Positions 10,264 through 23,511 of a stretch of DNA of 64,000 nt are shown one piece after another; position 1 is the stretch's first letter; each line of letters begins with the position of its first letter. A program made the position numbers and the translations under genes. Location: contig KN832554.1 in assembly GCA_000827205.1 (NCBI GenBank), forward strand, positions 3,679,815 through 3,743,814, read 5' to 3'. The notes beneath the pieces were generated by a model. The model was not told where the DNA came from and did not search any database. It saw nothing but the letters and a program-made list of their open reading frames with translations. This DNA comes from Plicaturopsis crispa FD-325 SS-3 (lineage: Eukaryota; Basidiomycota; Agaricomycetes; Amylocorticiales; Amylocorticiaceae).

Positions 10264-12391
10264 ATGATACCAAGCATCATGTCGACTCTCTCAAACGTCC
10301 TGAGTGACCTTCTTCCCCCAACTGCAGCCTCATCATGGCTTGCTATCTTTATCACTGCTGCACTACTTACACACATCGCGCCGTATCTGTATGACGCGCA
10401 TGGCATACGGACGTTGCCCGGACCTTTCATTGCCAAATTTTCCGACTTTTGGCTAGGCTGGGCGGCTGGTACCCGTCACCGTTCCGAAATTATTCACGAG
10501 GCGCATCATACATATGGTGAGTTCTCCGACAGACTCTCGCCCACGCCGAGCTCATCTTTATCCGCAGGAACGTTTGTCCGCATAGCCCCCAACCACACCT
10601 CAATAGCTAGTCCGGAGGCCTTGCAAACTGTCTACGCACACGGTTAGTCCTTTTATTATTGCCTTCGCCGTACATCCTGATCGAAAACCCCGTGTACGCA
10701 GGCAACGGCGTCCTGAAGACCAACTTCTACGACGCCTTTGTCAGTGCGTCCCTCGGCCGGGCCCTATTCAACATACGGGGACGCTCAGACCACTCGCGTA
10801 AGCGCAAAATGGCCGCGCACGCGTTTTCGTCCAAGAGCGTCGCTGGTTTCGAGCCGTACATACGAGTGCACGTAGAAAAATTCGCAGCATGGTGGGACAG
10901 CATGTGTGCGATGGCTGCGAAAGGTATGTCGGGCACCGACGGCAAAGGGGGGTGGACTGGGAGAGATGGGCGTCTCTGGCTGGACTGTCTGCCTTGTAAG
11001 CTCGTTTCGTTTGCTTGTTTCTCGTCGCGGTCATTAATTTTTTCTCACCTGCAGGGCTTAACTACGTGTAGGTTTTTGAAACGTAATTTGTTCCGTACAT
11101 TGGATCTAACTGATTTTTCGTAACTATAGCGCGATGTATGTTATCGGTGAGCTGATTTGTTACACTTTGAGAACAATTCGCAGCCTGAGCTTTACCAGGC
11201 GATCTCATCACGGGCGCACCGTTCGGTATGCTTGATGCGGCGTCGGACTCAGCCCCGATAGCGGTCTCACACATGGATGCCATGAACGCATACGGCGAAA
11301 AAATGTGTGAAACCGATACGACTTCGGCTAGCGAAATATTCATCAACCGTGGCGAAGTTGCGTCGACACTGGGCGTCCTGCCGCCTTGGACGCGGCCACT
11401 TCTTCGCAAACTGCCCTGGTTCAACGGTGGAAAATTGGCGATACAAAATTTGTCCGGATTGTCCGTGGCCGCCGTTGCGAGGCGGCTCGCGGACACCCAG
11501 ACGGACAGACCGGATTTGCTAACCAGACTTCAGGAGGGACGGGACGAGGAGGGCAATCCGTTGACCAGAGCGGAATTGACGTCCGAGGCGTCTTCGCAAC
11601 TCACACCTGGATGTGAGACTATCTCGAAGTACGTTGAACTCACTTTCATCCAGCACATCGCCGCCAGGATTCGTTTAATGACATTGGTGTTCCACAGCAC
11701 GGCGTGTGCCACCATCTACTATCTGGCTCGGGACCGTCGCATCCAGATCAAACTTCAAAAAGAACTTGACGCCGCCCTGTCCACGAGCGAGGACGTGGTC
11801 CCAGCGTTCGAGCTAATCAAGCGTCTCCCGTATCTCGAAGCGGTCATCCAAGAGACCTTCCGCGTCCACTCCACGGCATCTCTCGGTCTTCCGCGCGTCA
11901 TACCTGAGGGCGGGCTCGTCGTACTTGGGAAAGCCTTCCCGGAGGGTGCCATCGTGAGCGTGCCGACCTATACGATCCATCGCGACAAAGAAGTGTGGGG
12001 CGAAGATGCGGACGAGTTTCGACCTGAGCGGTGGTTCGAACGCGACCGCGAGGCCATGTCCAAGGCTTACAATCCATTTTCGACTGGACCCAGGTCCGTC
12101 ACAGTAGTGCGTTCACCTGTACATCTTGCTCACCGTGAGGATCTTTTACAGGGCATGCCTGGGCCGCAACCTCGCCGTCATGGAGCTACAGATTCTCCTC
12201 GCGGTCATTTTTTGGCGGTTCGATATGGTTCTCGAGGCCCCTGAAATGCCGGTTAGTTGTCCTCCTCCACTCTTGCTGCAATTTACAATTCTGCTCACGC
12301 GTTTTGTATTACCCACTAGCTAAAAACGCGGGAGGGGTTCTTGAGGAAGCCTTATGGCTGCATGGTGGGCATCCAGCGTAGAAACGCATGA
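10264..12391 (+). CDS. cytochrome P450, CYP53-like (benzoate 4-hydroxylase type)
   Basis: A membrane-anchored haem monooxygenase of the ER. CYP53 enzymes para-hydroxylate benzoate and related aromatics. The model of about 550 residues joins exons through short introns with matching phase. Visible: an N-terminal anchor (about residues 24-42), LPGP hinge (51-54), the CYP53-like stretch FVRIAPNHTSIA and NFYDAFVS, FNIRGRSDHSRKRK (about 132-145), the helix-K ExxR as ETFR (about 413-416), FRPERW (about 468-473) and the haem loop FSTGPRACLGR, with the haem cysteine at about 495. One intron splits the haem loop between GPR and ACLG. The I-helix oxygen-activation site reads PGCETI rather than the usual AGxDTT, which is unusual. 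The start could also be the ATG at 10279. Family assignment is from motif memory. Confidence 0.85.
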
Positions 12392-13270
12392 ATATATGCG
12401 GTTAAAATTTGACTTGTATCATGTATAACTTGGTGCCACACTAGCATTAGCCCATCGTGCAGAGATGTATGCACTTAACCCCAGGCTTCGGATTTATGTA
12501 TAGCTTGACTCGCTGACACCATGCTGCGATGATTCACCCGACCGTGGTCTCGAATTTGATGTATTGCAAGGTAAGTATCAGAGCTTAGGAAGATAACCAG
12601 ATACCAACGCACCGTAAACGATGATGCAATGCGCTCCCTTCGGCTTCCTCGACGCTGGAACATGATTGAAACCAATGCAGACCAGGGGTCAGTTGATTAC
12701 TCGAGAGTCGAGGCACTACTTATCGTCCGGGCCACGGAACGTACCCGCCCCCTGCATGTCTTAGCATGATCCCACCCATGGCATTGACAGGAATGGTGTG
12801 CGTTTTTGAGGACCCGAAGCGCCATTCGCAGCTTCCGTTCAATGAGCGGCTCGTGTCTTGCTGCGAAGACGGCGGCTATCGAGCACATGGATTCGGATTC
12901 AGGCTGTTGGATGCATGCGCCGACATTGTATCTCCCACCCACCCACACACACACAACCTGCATATGATGAAATGGGCATCATGATATGTGCATTAGCCTT
13001 AAAAGTGGGGTAGACAAAGCAGCAAGCAAAAAGAAAGCAAAGGAAGCAGTGACTCCACTGACTTGTAGAAAGTTGGTAGAAAGTCAAGGCACAGGAGGAA
13101 ACGGAGCCGTTCGTGCCGCGGCCTCAGCTCGTCTACGTAAATCATTTCCCTGCACGCCCGCCACCTCCGCTTTCCTCAGCCCCTCTGGCCTTGACAATTC
13201 ATCTTTGTGCCACTGTGGAATCTTTGCAAAAGCTGGGTTTCAGGCCCAGCACTACCTGCGCTCTACCTTC
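12392..13270. other. intergenic, no supported gene
   Basis: 880 bp between the P450 and Med13. Open frames of up to about 88 codons exist on both strands, but none shows a domain or splice logic. A short CA/CCCA repeat lies at 12930-12955. Confidence 0.5.
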
Positions 13271-16200
13271 ATGTCCTCCAAAACTCCTGTGGACAACGCC
13301 GACTCGTTCACGACCCCGCCTTCAATATCCCAGTCGGACATCTTACTTGCGTCTACGATCACACTACCTTCACATCCACACGTCGCATATGCAACCTTCA
13401 CATCCAACAACGACGACGCAGTGGAGCGTGCACGCAGGCTCATCTTCAGTGGAAGCCAAGGACGCGCTATATTGGACTCACTGCTACCCAGCATACACAC
13501 GAGCAAAGATGTCTCTACGTTCTTTGTCTTCGCGATCACCTCTCCAAAGCAGATCGGTGACCGATATGCTGCATTAACTGCATTGAAGTTCGACGAGGTA
13601 GACAGTGAGTGCTAATTTTCATCTTGGGGAAGCCACTGGTGGCCCCCACATTCCACTTGAACCTTACTAATTCCTCTGGTTTGCCAGGAATCGAAATTGC
13701 GGCGTTTACACCACAAGACCTCTATCCATGCTCCTCTGAATGCTCAAACGAGAGAATGCCATGTCCTAACTGTCTTGCCCCCCTCCCCTCATCTTCGAAA
13801 TCAGCCGACTGCCACCTCCCGAGAAAGCCCCTCCGACGCGTGTATTCGCACTTTCTGGAGGCTGTGCGGAACAGGCTAGTTGACGACATTGTGCAGGCCT
13901 CGCTCAAGAAACCTAATACACGTCAAGTCAAGCGGTACAAGGGCGGGTTTCTGCTCGGCCCGCCGCCCAGCTTGTCGGAATGGGGGACCGGCTGGGAACA
14001 TCATGTTCAGACAAGGTTGGGTTTTCCCTCCGCTATATTCAGACTTTTCTTGATAGCCAAAATCTAGACCCCTCATACACTGTCACCTGGAGTTACATCT
14101 GACGCCTTCGCGGATAATCATCCATCCAATCCTCCGTCCAACCCATTTCCGTTCTCTGTCTATTTCTCTCCCCCTTCCTCCAGGTACCCCCATATCGCTC
14201 CTTCCCCATGGAGTCCCCGCGTACTTCCTCACAACATTCACTGGTCCCACATCAGCATTGACATCTCAATTCGAGCTTTCCCTTGCCGGCCTTGGTAGCG
14301 GCAACTGGCAGACTGTCCCCGCTTCGCACGAGCTCTCTGCCGAGGCGCGTGCAGATGCGTCCATACGCAAGGGTCCGATGTACATCATTGCTTGGATCGG
14401 GGTTCAAAATAAACAGGGCGAAGACAAAGGTGTAACGGTTGTCTGGCCCGCACGTCTAGCCGTCTCGTATCTACCCTCGTCGCCTTCTCAGCACGCAAAC
14501 AAACCATTGTCATATATACCTGAACTACCTACTCAGTTGCAACCATCGCCACCGCCACCTCCCCCGCCCTCTGTCCCGGTCACATCGCCAGCCTCCGCCG
14601 ACGCTTCAAGCCCCCTCAGCGAAGTGTCGCAACAGACTTTGACACGCCCTATCTCACGGCGCACGTGTACCTCACCGACGAGCGACTCCATCCGTGCATT
14701 TCGCACATTAACCCTTGGGAGTTCACGCGATATCCCGACAGTGGCGACTGAGGTCGGCAGCTACGTCGACTCTGTTGCAAAGGAAAGAGAACGGGAGTTG
14801 GATCGCATACGACGCGAACGTGACAGTGCGCATGCATCTGCGTCTCCGAGAACGCTGCCAACGCCAGGAACAAATACACCAGGGCCGTCCTCCGGCCTTG
14901 TGCGGACTCCAGGCCAGTTTGTACCGCAGAACCCGCCCATAGCTCCATCGCTGCTCCCTCTTCACCTTCCAGGCACGTCGGTTTCGAATATCCAACATAG
15001 CATACCGCCTGGACAGCAATTTTATCCATCACCGCCGTCAAACCCTCCGTCCAATGTTTCTCTACAGGCGGATGCGAACGTATTCTCAAGTGAAGTCGTA
15101 GATCCCCTACCTCCTCCTTCAGCGCCTATCTCAGTCCCTGCCGCCCCACCGGGCTCATCGTCCTTTGATCCATTTGCAACCCTTGACTCGACGTGGTCAG
15201 ACTCTAACAACGACTTCATGAATATGGATTACAACATGGATTTCGGCATGAGCATCGATCCTATTCCAGGCGCCGAAAATGGAGGTGGTGATCGGATGAA
15301 CACCGAATATGACGAGGACTTCGGTGGATTCACGGATGACGACTTCAGTTTCTTCGACCGACCACGTCCTTCCATCCCGCCCCCCATGGACCATTCCATA
15401 GGCGCGCGATCAGGACTCACGCCTGTCGCAACGTCGTTCTCGCCACCGCTCTTCGGAGACGGGGGGCATATGCCAGGCCCAGGCCCGGGCCCTCCAAGCT
15501 CGACGCCAGGGTATTTGCAGCCCTCACCGTGGGCACAAAGCGACTTGTTCTCTCCGCAGGTTCGCGTGGGCGATGGGACACCCTACATGCATGATGGCCT
15601 CCCTCCCTCCCCAACGAAGACGTCTTCGTCGCATTCCGCCCCGGCGACTCCGAATGTACAACTCTCCGGCGATCATGGTGTACTGGAACGTCTCCATGCT
15701 AGGCATTTCGACGCTATACCGTTTGCACCGAGTCATAGGATCGCAGATGGTAAATATGCCGTCGGTAAATTCGCCCTACCTAGTCCTCCTGACGAGGAGG
15801 ACAGGACCGAACCCATACCCTCTGTTTCGTTCCCCGGTAGGAGTGGTTGGCGCTCGAAGTACAGCGCTGCGACTGATCCACGTATCGGCGTTGTATACAA
15901 GCTCATTGGGGTGAAGCGCAAGAGCTTTGACCAGGGCTCGAGGGAAACAAAGCTATCACCAGCCTGGATACGCGAGCATGAGGACTGGAAAAGCACCGCC
16001 GATGTGGCGGAGGACGGTGACGACTCGAAGTCGGAGGCTGAGTCGGAAGATGAGGACGAGGCCGAAGAGGTGTCGCCTATGATTTCGAGGCCGTCGACCC
16101 CATTGCCGTCGTATCTACCCAAAGGCCCGTCGCTTCTGCATACTCATTTCCATCACTCAAAACTCCTCGCATTGAGCTCACTGCTTCGACCGCCTGATGC

Positions 16201-18363
16201 AGCGGTTGCCCCTACAAATATGGCCGCCGCCGCTCCGCCAGTATCTGTGCCCACACCAGTGTCGCCTGCGGCCCAACTTGGCGCAGCCTCTGAGAAATCC
16301 AAATCGCTGGAAGCTGCCGCTCAAATAGTTGCCAGCGAGATCGTGGAAAACGGGGTGTGGGCTGATGCATGGCGCTCGAACGTTCCGGGGCCTGCCGCAA
16401 CGAAGCCTGTGTCAGAAGTGTGGCCGACCGATGTCAAGTTGGTGGCTAGACTTCTGGAAGAGGTGCCATCCATTGAAGCTTCTCTCGATGCAGAAGCCCT
16501 GTTCAATCTCTGTGCGTTCGCTCTGTCTCAACGTTGCCTAATCTTGCTGATTTTGTATCCAAAGGCCCACCTACTTCGAGTGACCGCTCGAACGCTGACA
16601 ACGTGCTTTTACCTCTGGAACCGCCACTGATATCTATCGCCAAGTCAGATGCAATTATCCAGGTTCTGCCATCCGCACTGCGTTTCTGGGAGAAACTCGG
16701 ATTAGGTCCGAGGGCTGGCAAAAAGAATATCACAGCTTTCGCATTTTTCGAAAACGAAGGGGAAGAGAGACAACAGCAGGTTGGCACTTGGCTATCTGCC
16801 ATGTCGACGACATATTCTGTAAGTATCTATTTCTTTTCCGCCGCCGTCTTGCTCACCTCGTTGTGTTTCTAGTCTATGCACTTTGGCTCCCACAGTGCTG
16901 GGCCTAAGGATTGGTCTGAGGCTTGCTCCAAAGATGGCCTCGTGCCCTTGGCATTCGATACATTCCGCAAGAAATTGTGTGAGTGGCTGGTGTGACGCCT
17001 TTTTTTCACAAAGAATACTAACGTCCAGATCTCTCGGCAGTGTCTCTCATCTCAAATCCAAAGCTTTCCACTACAGAGGGTGGTCTCGTATTCTATATCA
17101 TAACTCCGCCGTCGATAATGTCGTTGGCTTCTCCACTTCTCCGTCAAGTTTTCTCCGCTATCAAACGTGCGCTGAAAACATACTCTGCAGTGCAGGTCCT
17201 TTTCCATCTGGTGCCGGAGTACCTAGTGCTTGGATCTATCGAACACCCAGCTGCCTTCATGTCGGATATTCAACGTGTCTGCTGCTCTGTATACCACCGA
17301 GTGCTTCTACCTGTCGACCGGCAGATGTCTCGCCGCTTCTTCGAGCACGGCGAACCTATACGAAGCTATTTCGAAGAACCTGCGTTCACCCTGGCACGTC
17401 CTGCTCCGAGCAGAGTCAAATTTAATCGACAGCCCGGCATCCGCGCGCTCGATGTTCTAGATCGGCATACACTTTTTCACGTCGGATATCAAGTCTCGCC
17501 TTGCGGGAAATGGTTGCTTGCGGCTTGCATCGACCAGCGAGGGGAGGCGCATGACCTCGGCGTATGGCTCACCCAAGGAGACTCAAACGAGGTATTTGCC
17601 GTTAACCAGGTGTGGAATTTTGCTGTGCAGTTTGCACGAAAGGCGAACGTCGAATGGCGGATCGCTTTTGCCAAGTTGGGTCCGATGAGCAGCAGCGAAC
17701 TCGATGGTACGTACAATTCTCATTAACGCATGGATTGCGTCGAACTCACACTATAATACAGTGTGGATACAACATCTTTCGTCCAGGGTGCCTGCATGCA
17801 AAGAGCTGCCCATGGTGCAGGTATCGTTGCTTTCCGTGGACCCTGACTCCCCGTGGACCGTCTTGACGCCCGCCGGTAAACCTTTTACCGCCCGGCCCAG
17901 GTCTGCAAGCAAGGACCCCTCGGCTACTCTTTTCGTGGACGCGTCTGCAAGGATGTACTCCTCTACGACCTCTGTCCGAATGGCCCTATCTTTGGTAGAC
18001 CCCCACTGCACCCTCAAATCCGATCTTTGCTTTGTACCTGACGACGACGACGCGCCGCCTTGCGAGCATGCATCGATACTACCACTTGCTACCACGACAC
18101 TCGTTCGCGTGCCCGCAAATCAAGGGTTTACCGCTATTACAATGCTCCAGGTGCACCTGCTGCACACAATCAAGTCCCCAAATTCGTCTTGGACTCTTTC
18201 GGACGCCGAGACGCACAAGGACATCACGACCAATTACCATGAGCTAACCGTGCTCTCCAACACACGGTGGCAACTCGACGCGAACCCTATTCTACCCTTC
18301 CATCTCGCCGCCGTGGAGACCATGCGCACAACCTTACTCCCCGGGGACGCCAATCTCTGTTGA
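13271..18363 (+). CDS. MED13: Mediator complex subunit 13
   Basis: A large subunit of the CDK8 kinase module of Mediator, tethering the kinase module to core Mediator in the nucleus (also called Ssn2/Srb9). The start is the ATG at 13271. About seven exons give roughly 1,550-1,600 residues. The N-terminal domain is recognisable from CHLELHLTPSRIIIHP followed by PISLLPHGVPAYFLTTFTGP, which appears only when the intron ending in AATCTAG at about 14067 is used. A long disordered Pro/Ser-rich middle follows, with acidic patches (DDDFSFFDR; SEDEDEAEEV). The C-terminal PIWI-like region has GGLVFYIITPP, VPEYLVLGS and a final HELTVLSNTRWQLD with PFHLAAVETM near the end. Length and domain order fit the family. 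Confidence 0.9.
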
Positions 18364-18595
18364 AGTCTTGCCTTCAGATTGTTATCATCTCATTTACATT
18401 CACAAGTACACTACGCAATTTCGGAACCTCCGTACACTCACCACGCTCACGCATTTAGCTTATATCTCTGTATTTATACTGTTTTGATAGACTGTTGTTC
18501 CCGCTGTAGAGTCAATCTCCTGTCATTATTATGGGAAGACTAGTGCAGTCTGTACATGCATGTAAAGTGTCACCCCAATATGCCATGCCTACTGA

Positions 18596-19622
18596 TCATT
18601 GCATCTTTTTATCCTGTGCACTGTATCCCTTGGGCGCCTCTACCCGCAGTGGCGACTGTATGCTTGATAGTGCCTGTACACCCAATAAGACGATGGGGAC
18701 GAGGACGAAGAATATCACCAGAAGGGTAGTGATAAGCGCCGGGGTAAGCAATTGGTAGTGTGCGAGAATACCGCCCTTGGCGAGGCTAGGGTTGGTGCCG
18801 TTAGGTGCGAGTGCGCCCGAGAACGCTGAACCAGAGTCGAGCGTCGAAGGGAGCTGGCGTTTCGCGAATGGGGAGAAGGACCCGGAAATTATGACGAGAT
18901 GGTTCGGGAAGAGGGATGCGACATTCTTGAGCTCTGATGCGATGAGCAATGCTAAACCTCAGACATAAGAAGACTTGTTATATGAAGATGCGCATTTGTG
19001 ACATACCATGATCGCCCATAGCGTCCATTCGGCTGTCGGCACTACCCTCCGCAAGAGGTGGGGCGTTCATGGCCAAAACATGTTTCGAGCTGCTCTCCAT
19101 GCTGATGCCGCCCTGCCCAGGGGTGAAATTGACGGAACGCGAGCCGCAGCGTTTCGCGATGGCATCCGCAAAGTCGACAAGTGGTGCATCTGTCGTCCTG
19201 CGCACGTACGGGAACTGGCGCGACGAAGATGCCGACGACAGGGCCATTGCGATGTGCGAAGAGGGATCGAGGAGACGCAGGTCAGATGCACGTAACTGAC
19301 GTGGTCCGTCCATTAGTTTTTGTGTGGCAGACATGCACACAAAGACTCACCCCTGGCTGATCTACTAGGACCACAGCGTCGTGCGTGCACACATCGTCGT
19401 TCGATAGGATGCTTTCGAAGAGAGAGGTGGAATGCGGGGCCCTCGACGGCAAGGAATCAAGGTTTCTCGAGCTATAACGCGTTCCGTCGGTTCAAACTGC
19501 GCGTTTCAAAGCAAAGTAAGAGTAGTATACCTGTAGGATGACCATGCTACCACGGGCACCGTGTCCGAGAAAGCAAAAGCGAAGGGGAGAAGAGCAGAAA
19601 TGAAAACAGCTCGAGCAGCCAT
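18596..19622 (-). CDS. BIG1: BIG1/VOA1-type V-ATPase assembly protein
   Basis: An ER membrane protein of the BIG1/VOA1/Ac45 family, linked in yeast to V-ATPase assembly and cell-wall beta-1,6-glucan. The start codon at 19622 begins a clear signal peptide (AARAVFISALLPFAFAFS). About four exons follow. The lumenal part contains DDVCTHDAVVLVDQPG, and the C-terminus has one transmembrane helix (LTPALITTLLVIFFVLVPIV), then the cytosolic family ending SIQSPLRVEAPKGYSAQDKK. The gene ends 232 bp from Med13, tail to tail. Assignment is by the C-terminal signature. Confidence 0.75.
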
Positions 19623-20012
19623 CGCGGTCGTTGTGAAGTCCTGGTAAGTACGCAGTCGTGGCTGAGCGGCGGCTGAAGCCAGCCGCGCCTTGCGCCACAA
19701 ATTCAACGTCGCGCTGACCGGACAATTGCACTAATAGCGAGACTTTTTGTGCTTTCAATCTCTATGCTTGTATTCCGGTTTCTGGATATGCGTATGATAA
19801 ATTATGCCAATGTATATGCTGTAGCCTGTAGGTAGGATATCTGGTCCGTCGACTGTAAGCGACAATTGCCGTTGTATGCTTAGCTGCCTAGGCCTACCGC
19901 AGAGCCGTCGGGAAGCTCCCATACGCCCTGACGCCCATACGAGAGCACAAAAGAGCCAGTTGAAACGGAATATGAATGAAGTCCGCCTGGGTCCTGTATG
20001 AATGTGCAGCGA
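19623..20012. other. intergenic spacer
   Basis: 390 bp between two minus-strand genes; nothing supported. Confidence 0.5.
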
Positions 20013-22081
20013 CTACGAGGCATCGGTGGGTATCGTAGGCTTTCGATCAGTCCGTGTTTGCTCAATGTCTTCTCTCAACAAATTAATGCATCCCTCCACG
20101 GCATCCGCTAAGATCGACGAGAATTTAGCCTAATGAATGAGGATGGCACAAAGTTTCAAACACACCGGCGAGATAAAAGTCGCAATGCTGATATTGAACA
20201 CGTCGTGAGCAGAGCATACCTGACCATGACAGTGCGCTGACTGACCTCATACTCCTCCATCCTGTGGGCCCTGATCAGCCTAACATCGGTTTCTTGATTC
20301 TTGAGTCGCTCGAGCAATGGCTCTGCAGCTACCAAGAAATCACGCCCTCCGTAGTATAGCGATAGGGGAGGGAAGCGCTTGTCAAACCACTGCGGGGTCG
20401 AGGTGTCCATCGTGCATTTACGGGTCGCAAATCCTCCTTCGCCGCACCACCTATTCCAATGCATGCACGCTCTGAGAAGTGGGCGCGCACGAAGAGACTG
20501 AGGGACATACCAGAATATGCTTGCCGAGCTAGGATAGTAGTGTGTCAGCACAGATAAATCCTGCGTATGCGGCGCATTGACTCACCTAACGGGGGTCGGG
20601 GTGAACCTGAAGACTTTGGTCTTCCTCCTTTTGAGCCTGAATATCATGTTGGTAAGATGGCCATTCGCAGGATATTGGTACGAATAATAGCACACCAGTT
20701 CGTGTCCGTCCACGAGAAGAGATAAGCAAACATAATGTAGCCCACTGCTGCAAACGGTCGAGCAGGCACCAATGCATACGAGTACCGCATGAGCGGGATG
20801 AAATCAAGGACTCCTGCAGCACACGTGAGGAAGAAAACATGAAACCCCATAGGCCACCCACCAAATATAGTCCTCCAGCTTTTCCAGGATATATGTCGAA
20901 GAACAGTGAAGGGGAATCCGTGCGTGAGCGGTCCTGCGTATACGGCAGGCGCAAGGGCGATGAAGCACGAAAGCTTATTCCCAATGTCGGGACGCATGCC
21001 CTGACTGAGTGAGACGAATGCCAGCGCATTGCCCTGCGAGTGGCCTATGAATGCGATCTGCATGCTGTTAGGCATGGTACGTATTTGCGCAATCTTAGGA
21101 TCTACCTTCGGATGTCCTGTGACTTGGCAGACGTAGTCCACAAGAGCCGGGAGATCGTAGAGCGCGAGCTCGCGCATGGTCCAATCTGTGCGTTCAGCGT
21201 GCCGTGTAAATAATGTGCGGCGTATAAAGGGTTGCGTACTCGCCCCAGAAACGTGGGTCCCCGCGACTGAGAGATGTGTGGCCTGTGCCAAAGACACCAC
21301 GCGTGTTTCCCATGTAAACCTGGTAATCCCTGAGAGGGACTGGCAATCATTCCTAGGGATCCAAGACACACGACGAAATATACGCACCCATGCTCAGCGA
21401 GCCAAAACGCAAGAGAGCGTTCCTCGCTTGTGATGAAAGCACCTGATGATTGAAATAAACCTGTTTAAACGCGCAATTGTTCAGCTGCAAGTTTCTGTCA
21501 TCGTGGATGGACTTGCCATGCAAGAGCAAGACGGGATACCCGCCGCCTAAACCACAACGATAATCAGAACGACGAGCACTCGATCTTGAACATGGATCCA
21601 AGTCTACCGACCTTCGGTTTGCTTCCTCCTAGGGTTTACGACGCGGTGCATCCTGTTCTACTTGTCAATTCCACCCCGCCGCGATTCACTAAACAAAACC
21701 ACACCTCAATATATACCCGTCGTCCGTCGTCACGTCCTCGTCGACAATGTCGAAACCGGCTCGCTGCGCGTAGTACCGAATGTCGGTGCTGTACTCCTCA
21801 TCTCTGTGCTTCTTCGCGTCCTCCCAGTCGTACACTTTCTCTTTTCCGGCAATCCACGTCCATAGCGTGTGCGGCAAGTACGCTAGGATGGCCCATGTAA
21901 CGACCGCGCCCAGGAAGAACGAGGACAGCACGAACGATACGGTTTGCGTGAAGGCTAGCCTTAGCCGGTTGCGTATGGATGGTCTGTACGCCGCGGGGCT
22001 GTCGTGGAGGGGCTCTACGAACGAGGTTGGCCGACTCACTGGCTGCAGCAGAGGCGTTTCCTCGTCGGAGCGCGTGTCCAT
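20013..22081 (-). CDS. steryl ester hydrolase-like lipase
   Basis: An alpha/beta-hydrolase of the acid-lipase/steryl esterase group (yeast Tgl1/Yeh1 relatives), acting on sterol esters or triacylglycerols at lipid droplets or membranes. The start at 22081 opens a cytosolic N-terminus (DEETPLLQP) and one transmembrane helix (about residues 45-65). The family N-terminal domain (GFDIVDEDVTTDDGYIL) and GYPVLLLHG follow. Downstream are VYMGNTRG, SRGDPRFWGEYA, the nucleophile elbow GHSQGN, and YGGRDFL carrying the catalytic Asp. The catalytic His lies in HCDFYLA, in a short exon. The last exon ends at a stop at 20013. All triad residues are present. Internal exon borders near 21360-21600 are approximate. 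Confidence 0.85.
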
Positions 22082-22330
22082 TGCTAAGATATTGACGGAG
22101 GACTTCGAGGACGGACTCAGCGGTCTTTGACTGCAACTTCGGAGCTTTGTTTCTGTATATCGCTTATTCCAGTGCTATGAGACTCGGGCAAGCAACGCAT
22201 GATGTAGTGCGCAGTAAGACTTGCAGAGCAGAGATGTCCGCGCTCCACTGCACCATCATGGACGAGAACGAGAAAAACCGAAAATCATAAGTAGCTCAAT
22301 TAAACATTTATATTCGTTACGGTGTTGCAT

Positions 22331-22960
22331 TCAGCCAGTGCTACCGTACGAGTAGCCTCCGCCTGTGGGCTGGCTGTCCTCCCTGTTCTTCTGCTCGATG
22401 TACACCAATGTGGTGAAGACGTCGTCGAGAATGTTAAGACCCTCTGGGGAGACATAAAATGTCGCAGGCCGGTTCTTTGACTTGTGGAACGTATGTGACT
22501 CTCCCGACGTAAAGGCTGCGACCTGGGCGTTACTGCCGTCTTCACGGAACAGCTGCATGACAATCGTAAGGGACGGCGTTCGCATGCTACGGGAAATATG
22601 CCCACCAATGGATTTCCGTGCTTGATTTCCCATCTGTAAACCTTTCCGTCTGCGCCGGTAAAGACCTTAGAGCTGTAGACGCATAAGCTTCTCTGTGCAC
22701 CCGAATCAGACTCCTCGAAGTGGCACTTACCTGCCCAATGTGCTAGTTTTCATGGGTTTGAGTGGTCTGCCGCGCACAAAGACCTTGGTTTCGTGGAAGG
22801 TGTGCCATTCGATCGTCGCAGCGTCAAACGGGCTGGGGCCATCGACGCGCCTGATAGTGGTGACGTCATTCTTGGACGTCTCGACGACGTAGATGGGGGC
22901 CCCGGTGGGCTGCAGGAGTGTGGTGTTCTTCACGTCGTCCTCTTGGAAGGTGAAATTCAT
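22331..22960 (-). CDS. DUF6593 domain protein
   Basis: A basidiomycete-type protein of unknown function. Start ATG at 22960; three exons, about 175 aa. Exon 1 carries the typical opening FTFQEDDVKNTTLLQPTG and a VVET...TTIRR strand. Exon 2 gives VFTGADGKVYRWE. A 53-nt intron (GTGGGC...ATGCAG) then joins to LFREDGSNAQVAAF and the domain end FYVSPEGLNILDDVFTTLVY. The tail is Gly/Ser/Tyr-rich. Ignoring the second intron gives a plausible but wrong N-terminus in another frame. Function unknown. Confidence 0.75.
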
Positions 22961-23511
22961 ACTGGGCAACGTGAGGAATCTATGTGTGAGGATGAGCAGG
23001 GTTTAAGTAGGATCGACGATACAAGGCTGTGGCTTCTGACCTTACTCCACTAGGATGATTGATATGTCAGGCTCATAGCCAAGTTTCGTCTTATGTCAAA
23101 GATGTGCGCCGGTGAGCGTGAGTGAAGCCAATTGAGCTCGGCCAATGCACTGCTATGCACTGCAAGTCGACTGAGTATGCCCATATTGCAAGCCACGGGC
23201 AACAGCTCTACGAGACATGTCGAATTCACGGAGAAAGTCCCAGCAAGGCCGGCAGATTGCCTTGGCAGCAAGACTCTGGTTCATGGCAAGATGATCATGA
23301 AATGACTGCGACGGTCATTGGACGAGCAAGTACTTACCGCGATTACGTAAGACTACTAGCCTGCTCTCAGAGTCTCCGTCGACAACCGACTTCACCAAGA
23401 AATGTTTCCTTCCCTACGCGCCTGCGCGGAACACGCCCGCAAACCACTCATAAATTTCATCGGCAAGCGGAAATGGCCATCCAGTGCGTCGCTCTGTTTA
23501 TCGAGGTATCA
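22961..23511. other. divergent intergenic region
   Basis: Upstream sequence of the DUF6593 gene and the small gene at 23512. An open frame runs through it on the plus strand but has no recognisable protein character. Confidence 0.45.

Noticed and set aside
13876-14257. Splice at CCTCCAG near 14183 for Med13
   Set aside because: It leads to a stop soon after. The acceptor at AATCTAG near 14067 keeps frame and restores the conserved N-terminal segment.
22331-22633. Continuous 100-codon frame as the C-terminal exon of the DUF6593 gene
   Set aside because: Its first third is intron plus shadow; a 53-nt intron gives the expected domain sequence in frame.
23122-23511. Upstream extension of the small gene at 23512 to 23122
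   Set aside because: The upstream residues lack protein character; the conserved-looking part starts at the ATG at 23512.
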